DNA of 64,000 nucleotides from Globodera rostochiensis (Eukaryota > Nematoda > Chromadorea > Rhabditida > Heteroderidae), in the NCBI GenBank assembly GCA_018350325.1, contig JAEVLN010000021.1, positions 1,116,001 to 1,180,000 of the forward strand, in the 5' to 3' direction. Made by a program: the position numbers and the translations under genes. The notes beneath the pieces are model-generated. The model worked only from the letters and a program-made list of their open reading frames with translations, made no database searches and was not told where the DNA came from. How positions within the stretch are numbered: position 1 is the first letter of the stretch; each line of letters starts with the position of its first letter. This document shows, piece after piece, positions 30,139-45,039 of the stretch.

Positions 30139-30169
30139 GGTCTCTAATATATACTAATTGCAACAAAAA

Positions 30170-33100
30170 AAAACCAAGGATTAATAATTTTTTTCATACG
30201 AATTATACAGAATGAAAAGCTGATCAAACTCATCAAAAAAGATTATGAATGACTTGAATAATTTTATTTAAAAAATTAACGTGAAAATGATTAATAAAAA
30301 ATTTAATAAATTATATACTCGTTTTAATAGCTCTTTTAATAATAAAATTACAATAAAATTCAACCCAAAAAATACGATAGGGAATAAAATCAAATATTCA
30401 AAAAAACAAATAAAACAAAATGCATCAATTATTTTATTGGACTTAATAATTTCATATTAGAATACTAATGAAAGATAATTAAAACTTATTTTGCAAGAAA
30501 TACAAGTCGAATGCCCGTTCGGAAACAAGAGAATTGCCTGAAGCTTAGAAAGAACAATTATTTTCTATCACTACTGTTATTAATTAAATAGACCGTTTTA
30601 AATTGAAAATGATTGATTTGCAAGTTAAAAATTCTGCAAAATAATAATACTATGAGTGAAAAATAATTCATTTAATGTTAAATATATCATTTATAATTAT
30701 TCATGAACCTTTTTTTATAATATATTGAACTTGTAATTAAATATAATTCGTCAAAATAAAAAGCAATTGGCTGTAGAAAAAGGACTAAATAATGGAGTAT
30801 ATAATTTTTCAAATTGCTATTTTGGATAAAAGTTTAATATTGTAATTTTTAGGAATTCTTGATATAGAAGGTGCAAAATGTATTAAAAGAATAAAAAATG
30901 ACTTGAATATAACTATGCATTATCGATTTTATTTAAAAAATGCCAACATCAGTAAAACATTTTAATTTGTAAATTGATATATTAACGGAATTTTTTATTA
31001 TAAAAACTGAAACATGCATACTAATAAAAATCAAAAAAGGGTAATTTTTTTATTCGATGCAAAATTATTAACAAAATGACTTTATTGCTTCAAAAAATAA
31101 GCGTAGTTTTTAGATTAATTTTTAAATATTTATTAATATCAAATAAATTGCTGAATTTTTATTTTTTCAAATGTTAATTCTTGTAAATAAAAAAAATTCA
31201 TCACTTAAAATCCTCGCTAAGAAGAAGGTTTGTAATCACCAAATTAGTTTTACTAAGGTTATTTTAATTGCAAAATTTCTATACCTATTGAAATAATATT
31301 TTCAAAATGTCATATTCTAGCCATAAACTTGCTTAAAAAATTATTATAAAGACCTAAAATTTAAAAATTTAAATCAAAAAAAATTTGAAATCAAATATTC
31401 CTACAAAAAGCATATTTAATAGGCATTTACAATAATATTATTAAAAACAGTAATATTTTACCAATAAAAATAAAATAAAAGTTGCAACGACAACAATGCC
31501 GTGCAACCAACCAACCAACTTCATCAAAGTGTAGTCTTTTCATTTAAGTATAAAAATATAAAACTAAATTTTAACGCATAATATAATATTTAAACTCTAT
31601 ATATAAACTTCTTTTTATTACCGAAATATATTGCTACTCCGGATTAAAGCAAAAAAGGCAACATATGGTAATTAAATTACAAAATATAATTTCATTTATT
31701 CTATAATCTGTTCTGCAAATAATAGGAATTACATTTTAAAAAATGTTTATTTTTGTATGTATCATCGTGCAAATTTCATCACATGACGGCATATCATTCA
31801 CTTTCGCTTAGGAATCAACGACGTGCGGTCATCCGGTTTAAAGTCCAATTACGAGTGAATCCTCAAGTGTGACAATTTGCTATGAAAAGTATCAACGATA
31901 AGAATATAAAATATAAGATTTTGTTTATTTAAGAAAATATATGTGAACCATTTACCCACAAGGGAACAAAATAAAAACAACAATAAAAAATTCTAATTTA
32001 ACTTATTGTTGATTTTATTAAAATAAATATAAGTTTTAAATTGCTGGCAATTTATTCTTTGTAATTAAATTTGGTAGCTTTTTTAATTTTTTATTAATAA
32101 AGCACTTGGCGAGCCGATGTGTATTTTTATTTGACTTGTGATTAGTCATTTTCATTTGTATTTTAACATAATTTTTTATTATAAGGAGTTTTAAGCATAA
32201 ACTTTATTCCATAGTAAAATAAAATATTTTCACGTGCTAAATAATTATCTCGTAAATTTTGTCACCCGTTAAAACATTATTTTTGGACTTTACAATTCGA
32301 TAATATTTTTTTTTCTACTTATATTTTTTTATTTTTTACTATGATGATACAAAAATTAATTGTTTTTTCTCTGGCAGTCTTTGTGCCAATTTTTATTTAA
32401 AGAAATTTTTGCTAAAAATCAAGCAAATGTTTCATTACAATATTAAATGCGAACTTAAAAATCAATTGTTGAACAGTAGAGAACTGCGGGCATTAATTGA
32501 CTGCGGCACTCTAGATTTAATCGTTCATGAATAGACGTATTGATGCAAAAATGGGTACATCTGACTCCAAGATAGACAGATTGGAGGAGATCGACAAAAT
32601 AGCCGACGAATTTGACAAAATGATTGCTTAAATAATAAAGCCAAGTCAATGACACCAGTCAAAAATTCAGACAGGATACCAAGCCCTCTGATTTATAATG
32701 CATGAGTTGTGAAAGCAGATATCTAAGAACTACTGAAACAAACCACCAGAAACTAGTATGACAAAACATATGAAAATAAGTGATACAATCTTTAAATAAA
32801 TACAAAAAATTTTAATAAAATAGTGTTATATTAAAGTGTTTAAAATTATTTAGCGAGTAAAACACATTGTAATTATATTCAAATATGTAAAGAAATGTTT
32901 ACCCTTTTAAATACGGAAGATAACAAACAAACAGATAAATAATAAACCTAAAAACCTAAGCCTACAAGTTTTAATATCAACCTAATATCAATGGCTAAAT
33001 ATTGTTAATAATTATAAAACCCTACTTAAATATTATAAGCCTAATTAGTCTATAATGGCGTAAGAAATTACAGGTAAAATAGGTGGGCAATGAATTATCT

Positions 33101-36100
33101 TGAAATTGACTAAAGTTTTCACAATAATTTAAAATATTACACTAAAAAAAGTTTTAATAAAAAATATCTCTTGTTAATAATTATAAAACCCGTAAATAAA
33201 TAAAATGCAAATAAAATTGCCATCAGAAAGAAGAATAAAAAAATAATAAGGTTTGTTTTCCCATATAAATAAGTTATTATTAAATTTTACATACATTATA
33301 AAAGCACTATTGGAAAGGCGGTAAAAAGGTGAACATCAAAAACCGCTTTAATTCTCATTTTTATTTTGTACAGTGTATACAAAAACGTAATCGTGCATAA
33401 AATAAGATATTTTCAGGCATTTTAGAGAAAAATGAGTGGTTCTTAACCCATTTCTTACAGGTCATATTCGTGTTCAGGGTCAAAATACTTTAGATTGGGC
33501 CATCTAATTTACATATGTATTTATCTGTATTTACTCGTTTTCTCTTATTTTCTATCTATGACTTTGTTTATGAGAATGAGGCCAAAACTTTGCTATCCAA
33601 AGTGAGATTCTCACTTTCGGCTTTGTTCTTTCTTCTTTTCATGATAACTGTTAATATAATTACTTAATAAAATTGTCTAACCGAATAAATCTTTTTTATT
33701 TTTTTAATCTTCAACAGGGATTGAACGTTAATTTGCCCAGCAGAAAGAATAAGTTAAACAAACGAAGAAGATTCCATATAATCCACGTTTACATTATACA
33801 TACTTATAAGGTTAATTAAATAAACATATAAATGTTAACATTATAAAAATAAATTAACAAAAGGCTTGCAAAAAAGATACATAATCTTTTTAAAATAATT
33901 TAATTATTTTAATAATATAATTTCTTGTGAAATATAATAATAAAGATGCATTGCTAGAGGACAAACAAAAATAACATTTACATTATTAGTCTCATTATAA
34001 AAAACCCTTGCATTCATAAAGATTAAGAATAAATGTTGCTTTTAACTTAATCAAAATTAACACACAAATTATATTATGTCTAAAGATTAGTTTTGAATCA
34101 TTATTTGAAAATTCGTTTTTTAAATTAAAAAATAATAATTCTAAGCACTTAATTATATACAAATTTAAAACTAAATAATTAACAAAAAATTAATTTTGTT
34201 AATTTTGCTAGAACGAGAAAATATTATCAAAAGCAAAAAAAATCGTAAAATTTCGCGGGCCGATAAAATTAAAAAGAAAGCTAATAAAGATTTATTGAGA
34301 ATAAAAAAATATTGAATTTAAAATATGCAAATTATCAATATTTGTCATTATAAGAAATATCAAAAAGTTACTCATGGAGCTTTTAAATGGTAGCAATAAA
34401 ACTGATCAATTTATGAAAACTAGCAGCACGAAATTGCCTCGTCTCTCATCATCGTGCATAAATTTGGCTACTTGGTCAAAATCTTTAACAACGTGCTCAT
34501 GCTAAGCTATTTATTTGTCAAAAACAATTTGAACCGAAATATTATACAATTTTAAAATGTACTCTTTGAATGAACTTAAATAAATAAAAATATTCATTTC
34601 TTTTTTTAAAGTGGAAAAGATGATCTTACAAATATACAAATTACTATCAAAATAATTACATTCATTTATTTTTACCGACCAAACAATGCATATTATAATT
34701 TTTAAAAAACAATACGCGTTAATAATTTTTCACAAATTTATAAATATAATTATTTCATCCATTGTTAAACGGGTGCATCTAAGTAAGTGTGTTGTTGACA
34801 TTTTACATGAATTTCTATATTTTAGAAACTTCCGATAACCAGAGGCTTAAACAAACACATCAGTTGTTTAAAATATTTTGATTTTTTGAAAAAATGTAAT
34901 GCTTCTAATTTTAGTTTTTTCATTATTTTAAATTAAAGATTCCTTAACATATTAATACCCGTGATAATAATAGTGATTTTTCTTCTGAACTGAAAATATT
35001 ATTCGCACTTTTCTTTATGTTGATATTGAAGTGCTGTTTCAACTACTGTCATTTTTGACGTGACGCAATAAATTAATTTCACCCATTTTGAAATATTATA
35101 AATTTTTTTTGCTAAATTTAGGATTACTATTTACGCTATGCTCCTAAATATTGCTGATACAGAATTTACATTAATATTTAATAGGCTTTTTTTCTTTTTA
35201 CATTTTTTAATCAATCGATAAATAAACGCTTAAATTTTTTAGCACCTAAAATAGGTCCTATTCACCTATTTAGGCTTTTTCAAAAAATTCCTTAAGAAAA
35301 TATTGGTATTTCAATTAGAACTAATCAAAGCGATTGGAATTTTGTCAATCGTAACTCAGCTGCTGCAAAGATACGAGACGAAGGTTTACATCTTTGCACA
35401 GGAACATATAATGGATAACTATTTACATATTAAAAAAGTTGTTAAATTTCAAGTATACTCTAAATAAATCCCATAGATCAGGAGTAGCTTTAGTATTTTA
35501 CAATTAATTAATGCATTTACGAAAAAGATTAAAAATTTTATTGAGACTGCGCGTCGAGAACGATACTTATTTTTTAAATGTATGTCCTTGGTCTTTTGTT
35601 AGCATTATAATTATATTTACTTAGCACCTTTGTTTTTTAATAGAAAAAAATTTTACATTTTTTAAATTTTCATTGAGCGTTGAGATTGCGCTAATAGGTA
35701 TTGTCACTTTTAAAAACTTGTAATAAATAAACTACTGGACAAGCCGCTGTTACCCAGCTGCGAATATCAATATTGAGAATATTAATGCCATAAGGTAAAA
35801 AATTTATTCAAAATACCAACAAATTCAAAATTTAAATATTATACTTAAAGATGGGTCAGCGTCGGACCCTTTTTAAGCAAATCTCCCAATAAAATGTTCA
35901 GCACAAATATCAAAAAAAACAAATTCGTGTAGTCTTTGTGTGTCAACAACAACCATCATTTAAAATAGCAACCTTGAAGCATAAATTCAAAGAAGGGACG
36001 GTTAGTTCTAATTTTAACAATATTCGACAAAATATAGAAAAATAATTGTATTTAAATTTTTAAATATTTATTCTATATGATTTGGCACTTGAATAACCCA

Positions 36101-37630
36101 ACCCATCAATTTCCAGCCAAAAAATTAATGCAACATTTCATAAAATCAATTTAGCAAAAACAGCGTTTCGTCCATTCATTTATTTATCGACCATTATTTA
36201 TTAAAATTAATGTTCAAATTTTACTGTTGAAATAATAAAAAGGGTAGAGTATGCGATGTCCTGTTTTCGTGACACGACTGACAGAAGTTTCGTGTGTGCA
36301 GAGACTGGAAAGCAAAGCTAAATTTTGACGATTAAAAATATTTAATGGCTATAAATTCACTAATTTAATTTTAATCAAAAAACGTATTTGTCTAATAATT
36401 ACAATATTTGCATAACAATTTTTGAAATTATAAAAAAATATTCATTGAGGATTGATTAAAGATCGAGGAGATTTCATTTAAACAATTGTAATTCATTCTA
36501 TTTTTAAATGAATATATAAAAGAGCGTTAAATAAGTAAAACAAAATACAAAAGAGGCATACACGAGAGCAAAGCTAAATTTTGACGATTAGAAATATTTA
36601 TTGTTATAAATTCACTAATTTATTAAGCCTCGACAGAATGAACTCAGCATTTTAACACAAGACTTAAAAACCTTATTTAAATGCGATTAGCATCGTTTAA
36701 ATAGAACTAATTTACTAGCAAAAAAAAGAAATATTAAACATTATACATTAGTTGCACATTACCAGCGGCTAAAGTAAACCAAATGAAAAACAATAAGGAA
36801 TTGGCAACAATATTGGAAAATAAACGAAGTGCTTAAGAGCACTTAAATTTTATTATATTTTAAAAACCAAATCAAAAAAAAAGTTAAAATAAATATTTTT
36901 CATAAGCAGAGAAATTTAAAAAGATTGCAAAAATATACACTAATAATTTGTAACAATTAATTGCATATGACAAAATATTTTGATGTAGAACAAAATGCTA
37001 ATGTTAAGGGTCGGCATGGATCTTTGTAAACAGGGCATTGATTGATTAAGTTGTTACATAAAAAATGATAATTTTAATCAACTCATTAATACACAAAACA
37101 AAAAACTATAATAAAAAAATTCATTTAGGAAGATAAACATGATGGAATGACCACATTCCCAAAAAATTAATTGTAATCATGGGGCATGGGGCGAGACTAA
37201 ATAAATGTTATTAATAATAACTTCATAAATTAATAATAAGCTGACAGATAATAAAATTAATAGTTTTTACGAAAATAATAAAATGAATTAGAAATAATTA
37301 TAATAGTTAGAAAAATAAAAACAAGACAAAGATGGCGCGAGTCTAATAAAATATTTACTAATTATTATTCATCATAAAATTATCATTTTGATAAAAATCT
37401 ACCCGGCAATATGCCTATTTTAATACCCTAATGAAGGTAATATGAATTAAAAAACCTACCTATTATGTAAATCAAATTATTCCAAAAAAGCTCGTCAAAA
37501 ACAACAAAAGAAAATTTTTTTGTTCAAAAGTTTTTAAATTCAGCAATGTTTGGCAAGCCAGTCAAAAAGTAAAAATTTTTAATAATATTATAAACATCTT
37601 ATTCTTTCAAAATAATCGTTAGTTTTCTTC
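30170..37630. other. A-rich gene desert with one spaced direct repeat
   Basis: Mostly A-rich spacer. A 57-bp sequence starting AGCAAAGCTAAATTTTGACG occurs at 36311 and again at 36567 with several changes. A 9-bp inverted repeat, AAAGTGAGA/TCTCACTTT, is at 33599-33617. A short plus frame at 32527-32631 (MNRRIDAKMGTSDSKIDRL) is charged and helical and may be a gene fragment. Nothing else is supported. Confidence 0.5.
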
Positions 37631-37635
37631 AGGTG

Positions 37636-37780
37636 TGCTCACGGATATCCGCGGATATATCCGCATATGGATGGATACGGATACGGTATTCAAAAAATGG
37701 GACGGGGACGGATGGATACGGATATGAAAAATTCACTCCTGCGGATATATCCGCTGCATACCCGCGGAGATCCTTATAAC
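37636..37780. mobile_element. MITE-like element with GGATA repeats
   Basis: GGATATCCGCGGATATATCC near the left side recurs inverted and diverged near 37735-37772 (GCGGATATATCCGC..CCGCGGAGATCC). The middle is a GGATACGGATACGG array. It has the look of a foldback MITE. The right end may be displaced by the hAT MITE that follows at 37791. Confidence 0.5.
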
Positions 37781-37790
37781 GGGTACAAAT

Positions 37791-37929
37791 CAGGGTGGGT
37801 CGAAACTTTTCGGTTTCGACTTTAATAATTTTGAGATTTTTCTTTTGGTTTTCTTACGAAAACCGAAATAAAAAATTTCGGTCGAAGACAATTTCGTTTT
37901 CGAAAAAATATTTCTTTCGACCCACCCTG
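37791..37929. mobile_element. 139-bp hAT MITE with 8-bp target duplication
   Basis: It begins CAGGGTGGGTCGAAA and ends TTTCGACCCACCCTG, a perfect 15-bp terminal inverted repeat. It is flanked by the direct 8-mer GTACAAAT at 37783-37790 and 37930-37937. These are the hallmarks of hAT-type MITEs. The interior is an imperfect palindrome of TTTCGGTTTTCG-like sequence. The perfect duplication suggests a fairly recent insertion. Confidence 0.93.
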
Positions 37930-38852
37930 GTACAAATTTAGAAAAATTCTTATGTGTAACATCGACGTAAATTTTTTGGAAAAAGGATCAAACGGATGAA
38001 CAAAGCAAGCTTCATTATTGCTAGTGAAACATGTACAAGCTTGGAATTAGGGTTCGGATAAAACATAAAGTGTAAAATGAACGCTAAATTAATCGACAAA
38101 TATTGTTGACTATTTACATTCATGCTCCTCAGGCCAGGTCTATGCTCAAAAACTTTTGAAAAAAATTAATATTAATTTTTCAGTAAATAAAAACGAAGTA
38201 CAAATTATATGTGTTTGATAATTATTTTCGTGTCTGTATTAAACTTACTATGAAACTTTGCAGAATCAATTTACGTAGCTTAGGTTTTAGTCCATATCTA
38301 AAAATTAATAAAGTCTTTTTTAAATTCACCTAAATAACCTAAAATAAAAATAATTTTAGAAACAAAGCATAAAAACATGAGCATAAAGTGGAAATTTCCT
38401 ATATTTCTTCTTAGGCAATAAAAAGATTAAATATTTTTAAGCTTTTAAATTAGAACTTTTCCTCAACTACAAAACATTTCTCATAAAATTATAATTTAAA
38501 AGTAACTTATATCACTTGAAATAAACTAAATTATGTCAATTTAAAGGCAACGTAATTTACGGTTGAATTTTAAACAATACAAAATAAAACCACTTTAACC
38601 ACATATAATATGATTGATCTTAAGAACACAAATCAAAATTATGTTTTCATAACCAAAAGATATAGAATTGCCTTTACAATATTATTAGGCTTATTTTTTT
38701 AAGATTGTGAAATTTTGACTTGTTAGCCGAAAGATTTAACTATAAAAAATAAATGCTTTGAAACATGGACGTGATTGGGAATTTTATTTTAATCGGTCTG
38801 AAAAGCAAGAGAATAATGGGAATGGCTTATGGAATTAAAGGATGAGGTCGGT

Positions 38853-39030
38853 TTAAGACTTCATCTCGAGATTGTTCGATTTCATTTTAAATTTCAAGTC
38901 GAGGTTGTCCGCTTTCATGTTGATATACTCTCCAGCCAATGCCTTGTCGGATGTAAGCAACTTTGCCGCCAGCGCGGCGATGCCGATGATAATAGCAACC
39001 ATAATCAATACATACCTATAAGAAACCCGT
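38853..39030 (-). CDS. Short exon for a membrane-anchored peptide
   Basis: After a good acceptor (CCCCTTTCAG) at 39031 a frame opens with VSYRYVLIMVAIIIGIAALA. From the internal Met at 39002 it gives 49 residues: one Ile/Ala-rich membrane helix, then LLTSDKALAGEYINMKAD and an amphipathic repeat NLDLKFKMKSNNLEMKS, and stop. GC content and codon look stand out from the desert around it. Upstream exons were not found. The plus-strand frame over the same DNA is less protein-like. It could be the last exon of a small secreted or membrane protein, or a transposon-borne fragment. Confidence 0.4.
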
Positions 39031-39069
39031 CTGAAAGGGGAAATAGCAATATAAAAAGGAAGATCTAAT

Positions 39070-42000
39070 CGTAGTTGCTATTGTTTTTATTGTTTGAAGT
39101 AATTTTTTGTATTAATTAAATTATTTATTTGAATAATAAATGAATCCTTACGTAGATTTATCACATGTCACATAGCTAATCAAATTTGAATGTATTTTAA
39201 TTTAAAATGACTCAATTGAGTTTTAAAGCAAATAAAAAAGTATTTTAGCAAAGATTCAATATTCCTAAAGCAAACTTTCATTTTTCAATGTAATATTTTA
39301 ATTTATGAAATTAGTTTATAGGTATTTTAATTGATTTTGTTTCATCAGCATAATTATTAAGCTAGAATATTAGTTTCTTTGATTGTTGAGATAATTTTTT
39401 TTTAAAATTTTTTAATTAAAATTAAAAAAAATATTGGTTAGCTTTTAATAATGCTTTATGCGGCTCATGCGCAATACACATGTTTTTAATTTTATTTCAA
39501 TAAATTGTATTTAATTAAAAATTCCCTAAAAGAGCGATGATCAATACCGTTTGTTTTGCAATTTAGGACACATTTTTCAAATCTTTTTTAAGTTCCAACG
39601 AATAAAACTACCATATATTCATATATTATTTATCGATTGATTGCCAACCCTCCCCTTCGGGCGGGGTGGGATGAAGACATCACTAGTAAATTTTCGAGTC
39701 TTAGGCCGAGCCTCTATGTGTTAATTTAATTTTTTAGTTTTTGATAACCCACATGAAGTCTGGGTCTGTTTTACAGTCGAACGGACATATGATGAGCATA
39801 TTTCTGGTCTGAGTTAATAAATATAGCCGGTATTTTTATTAAATTTGTTATCAGTGTTCTCTGATCGGAAGCGAATATTTGTAGAAATTCAATTTATGGT
39901 TACAGAGAGTTTGAATTTATATGTTTTTTTATTATTAAGAAGGTTTATTTGTGCAAAATATTTATGCAGTAAAAGTGAAACCGATTTGCACCATATCATT
40001 TCAATTAATAAATATGTAGAAAAACCAATTTTAAAATGCTTTATACGTTTAAATTCACCTTTTAAAAAGTTTAAAAATAAACTACTATATTGTGCCAAAT
40101 TAATATTACACATATAGTGTAAAAATATATTAATTATTCGAGCTAAGTTAAAAAATAAAAATAAGCGAAAAAAAAGGATCATCGAACAAGGACATCGCAT
40201 GACGCGCAAAATTTAGAAAACTGATTAAGCTAAAGCATTAAAAGATAAAAAAAGATTAAAAATAATTACGTAAAAGGTTAAAATACTTGCACAGCTTAAA
40301 CGACAGCATAAAAATAATTATAATATATGTTGTGACAATATTTATTTTAAACATTATCGGAAATATAACAGAATTTCCCTATAGTATGAATTATTTAAAT
40401 TAGCATTTGCGGAACGTACATATCAATCTTATCTAAAGGTTCGGGCAAGAGTAGAGTCCTTCAGAGAGCAATTGGCCTGTAAGAATTCCAAGCTTAAAAG
40501 TTTAAAATAAAAGTATTGAATACGTACGATAAAATCTAATGTTTCTGACAATCAATCAATTTTAAATGTTAATTGATTTGAAAAGACGCTGGCTAGATCC
40601 GGATAAAAAAACAGCGTGAATTGCACAATTAGTGGCGGATTGAGGTGGAGTCATGATGACACGTGACCGCTTGAAGCACTCGAGAATAAAAAATAAGTTA
40701 AATTACTATTAAAAAAGATTTCTACAATAATTCTGCCAATTAAAATAACAACTTTCCCAATTATTAAAAACTCAAAATGGATAAAGCCATTTCCATATGC
40801 AATAAACATTTTTTTGGCCAAAGAGAGTCCCCGAATTATTTGTTTGAAATTTGTTCCTTGGAGAGTGAAGTAGAGAACATAATTTTTATGTTGTAACTTT
40901 TCAGTTTGTTGGTGTATAAATGTATCGCTTTTGGTTTGATTTTTGAAGCGCATCACTGCATATTGGCCAATACATCGCAGCCATAAAATTTATTATCAAT
41001 ATTTGTTAATTAGGTAACCATTAAAAAATTTAAATAAAAGTTTAAAAGGTGCCTCCACAAAATCAAAGAGACGCAATAAAGATTAAAATAAATCTGAAAT
41101 AATAAAAATTATTCAATTTAATATAGATCAACGGTACATGCAAATTAAAGAGTCCTAACGTTAAAACAGACTAACTATTGTAATTTAAAATTAATTAACT
41201 AACAATTTTTTTTTGCTTGAATTTATACAAATAAAAAAGTTTTCCTTATTATAAGACTATAAAATCGTTGCATGATAATTTTTTAATAAAAAATTAAAAA
41301 CTAAATATATGAACAAATTAAATTAAATCAAATCGTTAACAGTGATAAAATAGCATTTAATTAATTTATTAATACGAAGAGGTTACGGCATGGGGCGGTG
41401 AATAAAGATCTTTATTTTGATTTCTAAAAAAACATTTTATAAAAAATGTTTTATTTGAAAAAATTAGATTGAATTAACTTCTCGAAACAACACTACATAT
41501 TTATTATAATTAAATTATCTTGGAGAAAATATATCATAAACAACAAAACATGTTTAAAAAAGTTGAAATCAAACTCTTAATGTATTTCGATGAAAGCATA
41601 AAAACTAAACAACGAACAAAATAAAAATAAAATATTATTAAACTATAATAGTTGAAAAATTATGTTAAAGAGTTAAATTATGTAATTTAATCAAAATAAA
41701 ATATTGAAATTACTGTAAACAATTGTATTAATTTACCAAAAATTGGCTTGTTTTATTTAATTCGTTGTTATATTATATTTTTGATTGCGTAAACAAATTT
41801 GAAAGTAATGACGCAATCGCTACCTTTTTGGTCTAAACTTAGAGGGTTGTTTTCAATATATTTATTCATAAAAATTTTTTTTTTGAAAAATTAATATTCG
41901 AGGGCAACAATGCCTTTTTCATATGGCTAAGAGCCATTTAGTAAGATTTAAGGAAGATGAGTAATCTGAAAATATTTTAATTATATAATCATTACTGTTG

Positions 42001-45000
42001 AATTACTGCCAACACGTTTTAAACATTATATTGTATTATTTATATATCTTTTATATTAAATCTGTAAAGATAAAAAATTTTAAACATACAAGCCTTCGAC
42101 TCGCGCCAGCTTTGCTTATATATTGTTAGTTTTTTAATTTTTATTCAAAATGAATTATATTTATTGGCAGAAAATTAAAACATTCCTTTAATTTCATTCA
42201 AACAAATCAATTTGTAATTTTAAAAATTAAAGTAATAAAAATAAAAATAACAAATATGATAAAACAGAAAAATGAAGAATAATTAAAACGTAATAAAAAA
42301 TGTAAAATCTCAATTAAGAAGTAGATAGAATGGAATAAATCAGTAAAAGTAATGTCCCAAAATAAAAATGAAATAAAGATGAAAGAAATGACAAAATGGG
42401 AAACATATATGTTAACACAAAAATTAACTTAATTACAAGATGATATCCAAGCGTATTCAACAAATGATAAGTGCGGGAAAAGATGCTATTTTATATTTCT
42501 TCTCTGTTGATATTGTCTTGAGCTAAACAGGTAATCTTTCGTCAATTTTTATGTTAATAAATATAGAATGTTAAAATTTAAATAACACTTTTTGCTGTTT
42601 GACTATGCTGTTTAAATTTTAATACATGTTAGACAAAATTTCAATTCCGTTTTTCCTATTAATTATCCTTTTAATCCATATTTATTTATTGGTATCGAGT
42701 ATTTAAAATTTTAATGGAAATGATTTGCATATTCTTTCTCAAATTAGCTGAAGGCACGTGTTATCAATAAAAAAATGAAATGTGATTAAATAAAGACTGA
42801 AACCAAAGAAATCAAAAGTTGAATACAACAATAACTATAACCAAAAATATTTAATGTTTTTTTATTTTTAAATATATTATATGTAATATTAAATTTAAAA
42901 ATAAAAATACAAGATAAGTCTCAACAAAGTATTTCAGTGTAATTTATTATATTATGAATTAGATAAGAATATTTAAAACCAATTAAAAAATAAAATACGA
43001 CTGATCCCAACCGAAGTTTTGTGCCTCTTTATTGAAATACTTATTCTGAGAATTTTTAGGGAGATTTGTCATGGTTTTATTGACTTGTGAAAATAAAATT
43101 TACATGTTTTTACAAAAAAAAAATTGAAAACAAAATCTGTTATTACAGAACACTAAATTAGTTAAATTAAATAAAATTTATGTTAAAAATATACTACAGT
43201 CGGAGCAAAACACTGGAGTAAACTCCAATATGGTTTTATATTTATTTGCTTGATGGTAGGCTTCGTGCGCAAACACCTCGAATAGGCGTTGCGCCGGTTG
43301 CGCGCCTTTAAACGTAATAGCATTTATTATTATTGATTTAAATTTCTTTATTATATTGGATTTTAAACACGGATTTCTAAAAATTTAAACCTTTTTTTAT
43401 AACTAATTTTAATCTTATTTAATAATTTTATTTTTTTATTTTTATATCCTTAGATAGTTCCAAACAGTAGAGTATCTTAGCATAGATCAAAAATGTCTTC
43501 AATGCCTTCCATAAATTATAATTTATTAATCATAATTTTATTATATTGATTTGTATTTATTATTGTTTTTGTTTAAAATATTCTTGTGAGACTTAAATGG
43601 ATGGCGCTATTTAAATTTCTTGCATTTTTATACATGGAATTTTTTTGGCCAAGCACTAGTCAATATATTGTAATTCAGGTTTAATTTCTTGTTATTATTA
43701 AATGGTATAATTTTATTTATTCGTTTAAGGTGTTTATCACCTTATTCACAGATTTCAATTCTCAACAAGTTTCAAATGATTTTTTACAATGTTTTATAAT
43801 TAAATTTTATTTTTTATTTAATGCTTTTTGGCCAGTGCCAAGCTAATGAAAATTTCTTTGATTTGCATTGTATTTTGGGAACTGGTTTTCGAATATTAGA
43901 GTGATCTATAGGGTCAGAGAGTTTTATGTAAAAAAAATTCCATGCACAACTTTGGTCATTGTTCAGGTTCATCGATTAACGTTATGTATTTTTTGCATTA
44001 ATTCATTAAAGGTTTTTATATGCTGTAAGCAATTGTTTAGTGTTTTCTGAAGATTCTTGTTCTCATTGTGCTTTTGAAAGAGATATAAATTAGGTACTTT
44101 TTTTATTCAAAAACATCAAGGGCTTCAAGCTTTTTTATGATGCTATGGTATAAATTTATGTATGCAATTTTGAATTTTTAAGTGAAATGCATGCGATTTT
44201 TATTTATAAATTAAAAGTAACATTTATTTTTTATATTGTTTTGTCCACTTAATTTTATGGAATGTTAAATATACGTTAATACCATACATTGAATGATTTA
44301 AAATAGAAAATCAAAATAAATTAAAAATCATTTTTAAAAACTTCTTAAATAAAATTTAGTAATAAACCAAACGTTAACAAGTATTGAAGTGAAAAATCGA
44401 GTAAATCCCCTGTTTCCGGTTAAAAACTGAGAACACTTTTTTATATAATATATAAAACAAGGCACCTTTTTTTAAGCTTATTAAAAATAAAATAACTATT
44501 ATTCAAACTTAGACGAGATAAAATGAACAATTTTTGGAAAAATGTTCAATAACAGAGATGATTTTTAAAAATACAAAAAATATTAATGATGATTTCAAAC
44601 TTAACATAATTTTTTTATCAAATTAAAATAAAAACAATTATCTCTTTATCCATTATAAGATATAATAATTGCGGGTTTATAACTTATCAACCAATTGTAT
44701 ATTTAAATTAATAAGATATTATTTTAGAAAACTTGAGAATACAATTATTAAAATATATAGTTATGAAAGATCAGCAGAAGATTATATTTAAGTGACTTAA
44801 AAGCGTAGAAAATCCCATTCAAAATTTGGTGGCATCCGGACGCTCGGACATTTCGGGCTGAAATCGGGTTTTTGACCGACTAAGAAATCATATATTTTAA
44901 AAAATATGTATTAAAAAAGTAATATGTTTTAATTGAAAGGTTGAAGGTTTTCACGGTTAAGTAAACACACAAATGCAATTAATTTAACAGAAAAAAGTTA
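39070..45000. other. Gene desert
   Basis: AT-rich spacer; A-rich to about 43.0 kb and T-rich at 43.2-44.2 kb. The only clear small structure is a hairpin at 39648-39670 (CCCTCCCC, loop TTCGGGC, GGGGTGGG). Open frames at 39845, 39889, 40651 and 43868 are low-complexity translations with no domain. Confidence 0.5.
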
Positions 45001-45006
45001 TAAAAC

Positions 45007-45036
45007 GGCGCCCCTGGGACATGGTGTCCCAGCGCC
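45007..45036. other. GC-rich hairpin
   Basis: CTGGGACA and TGTCCCAG form a perfect 8-bp stem around TGG, extended by GGCG/CGCC with a small bulge, in otherwise AT-rich DNA. It may be a repeat remnant; no gene is attached. Confidence 0.5.
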
Positions 45037-45039
45037 TGT

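Noticed and set aside
38829..39068. 79-codon plus-strand frame
   Set aside because: The minus-strand reading gives a membrane helix, acceptor site and more natural residues; the plus frame looks like its shadow.
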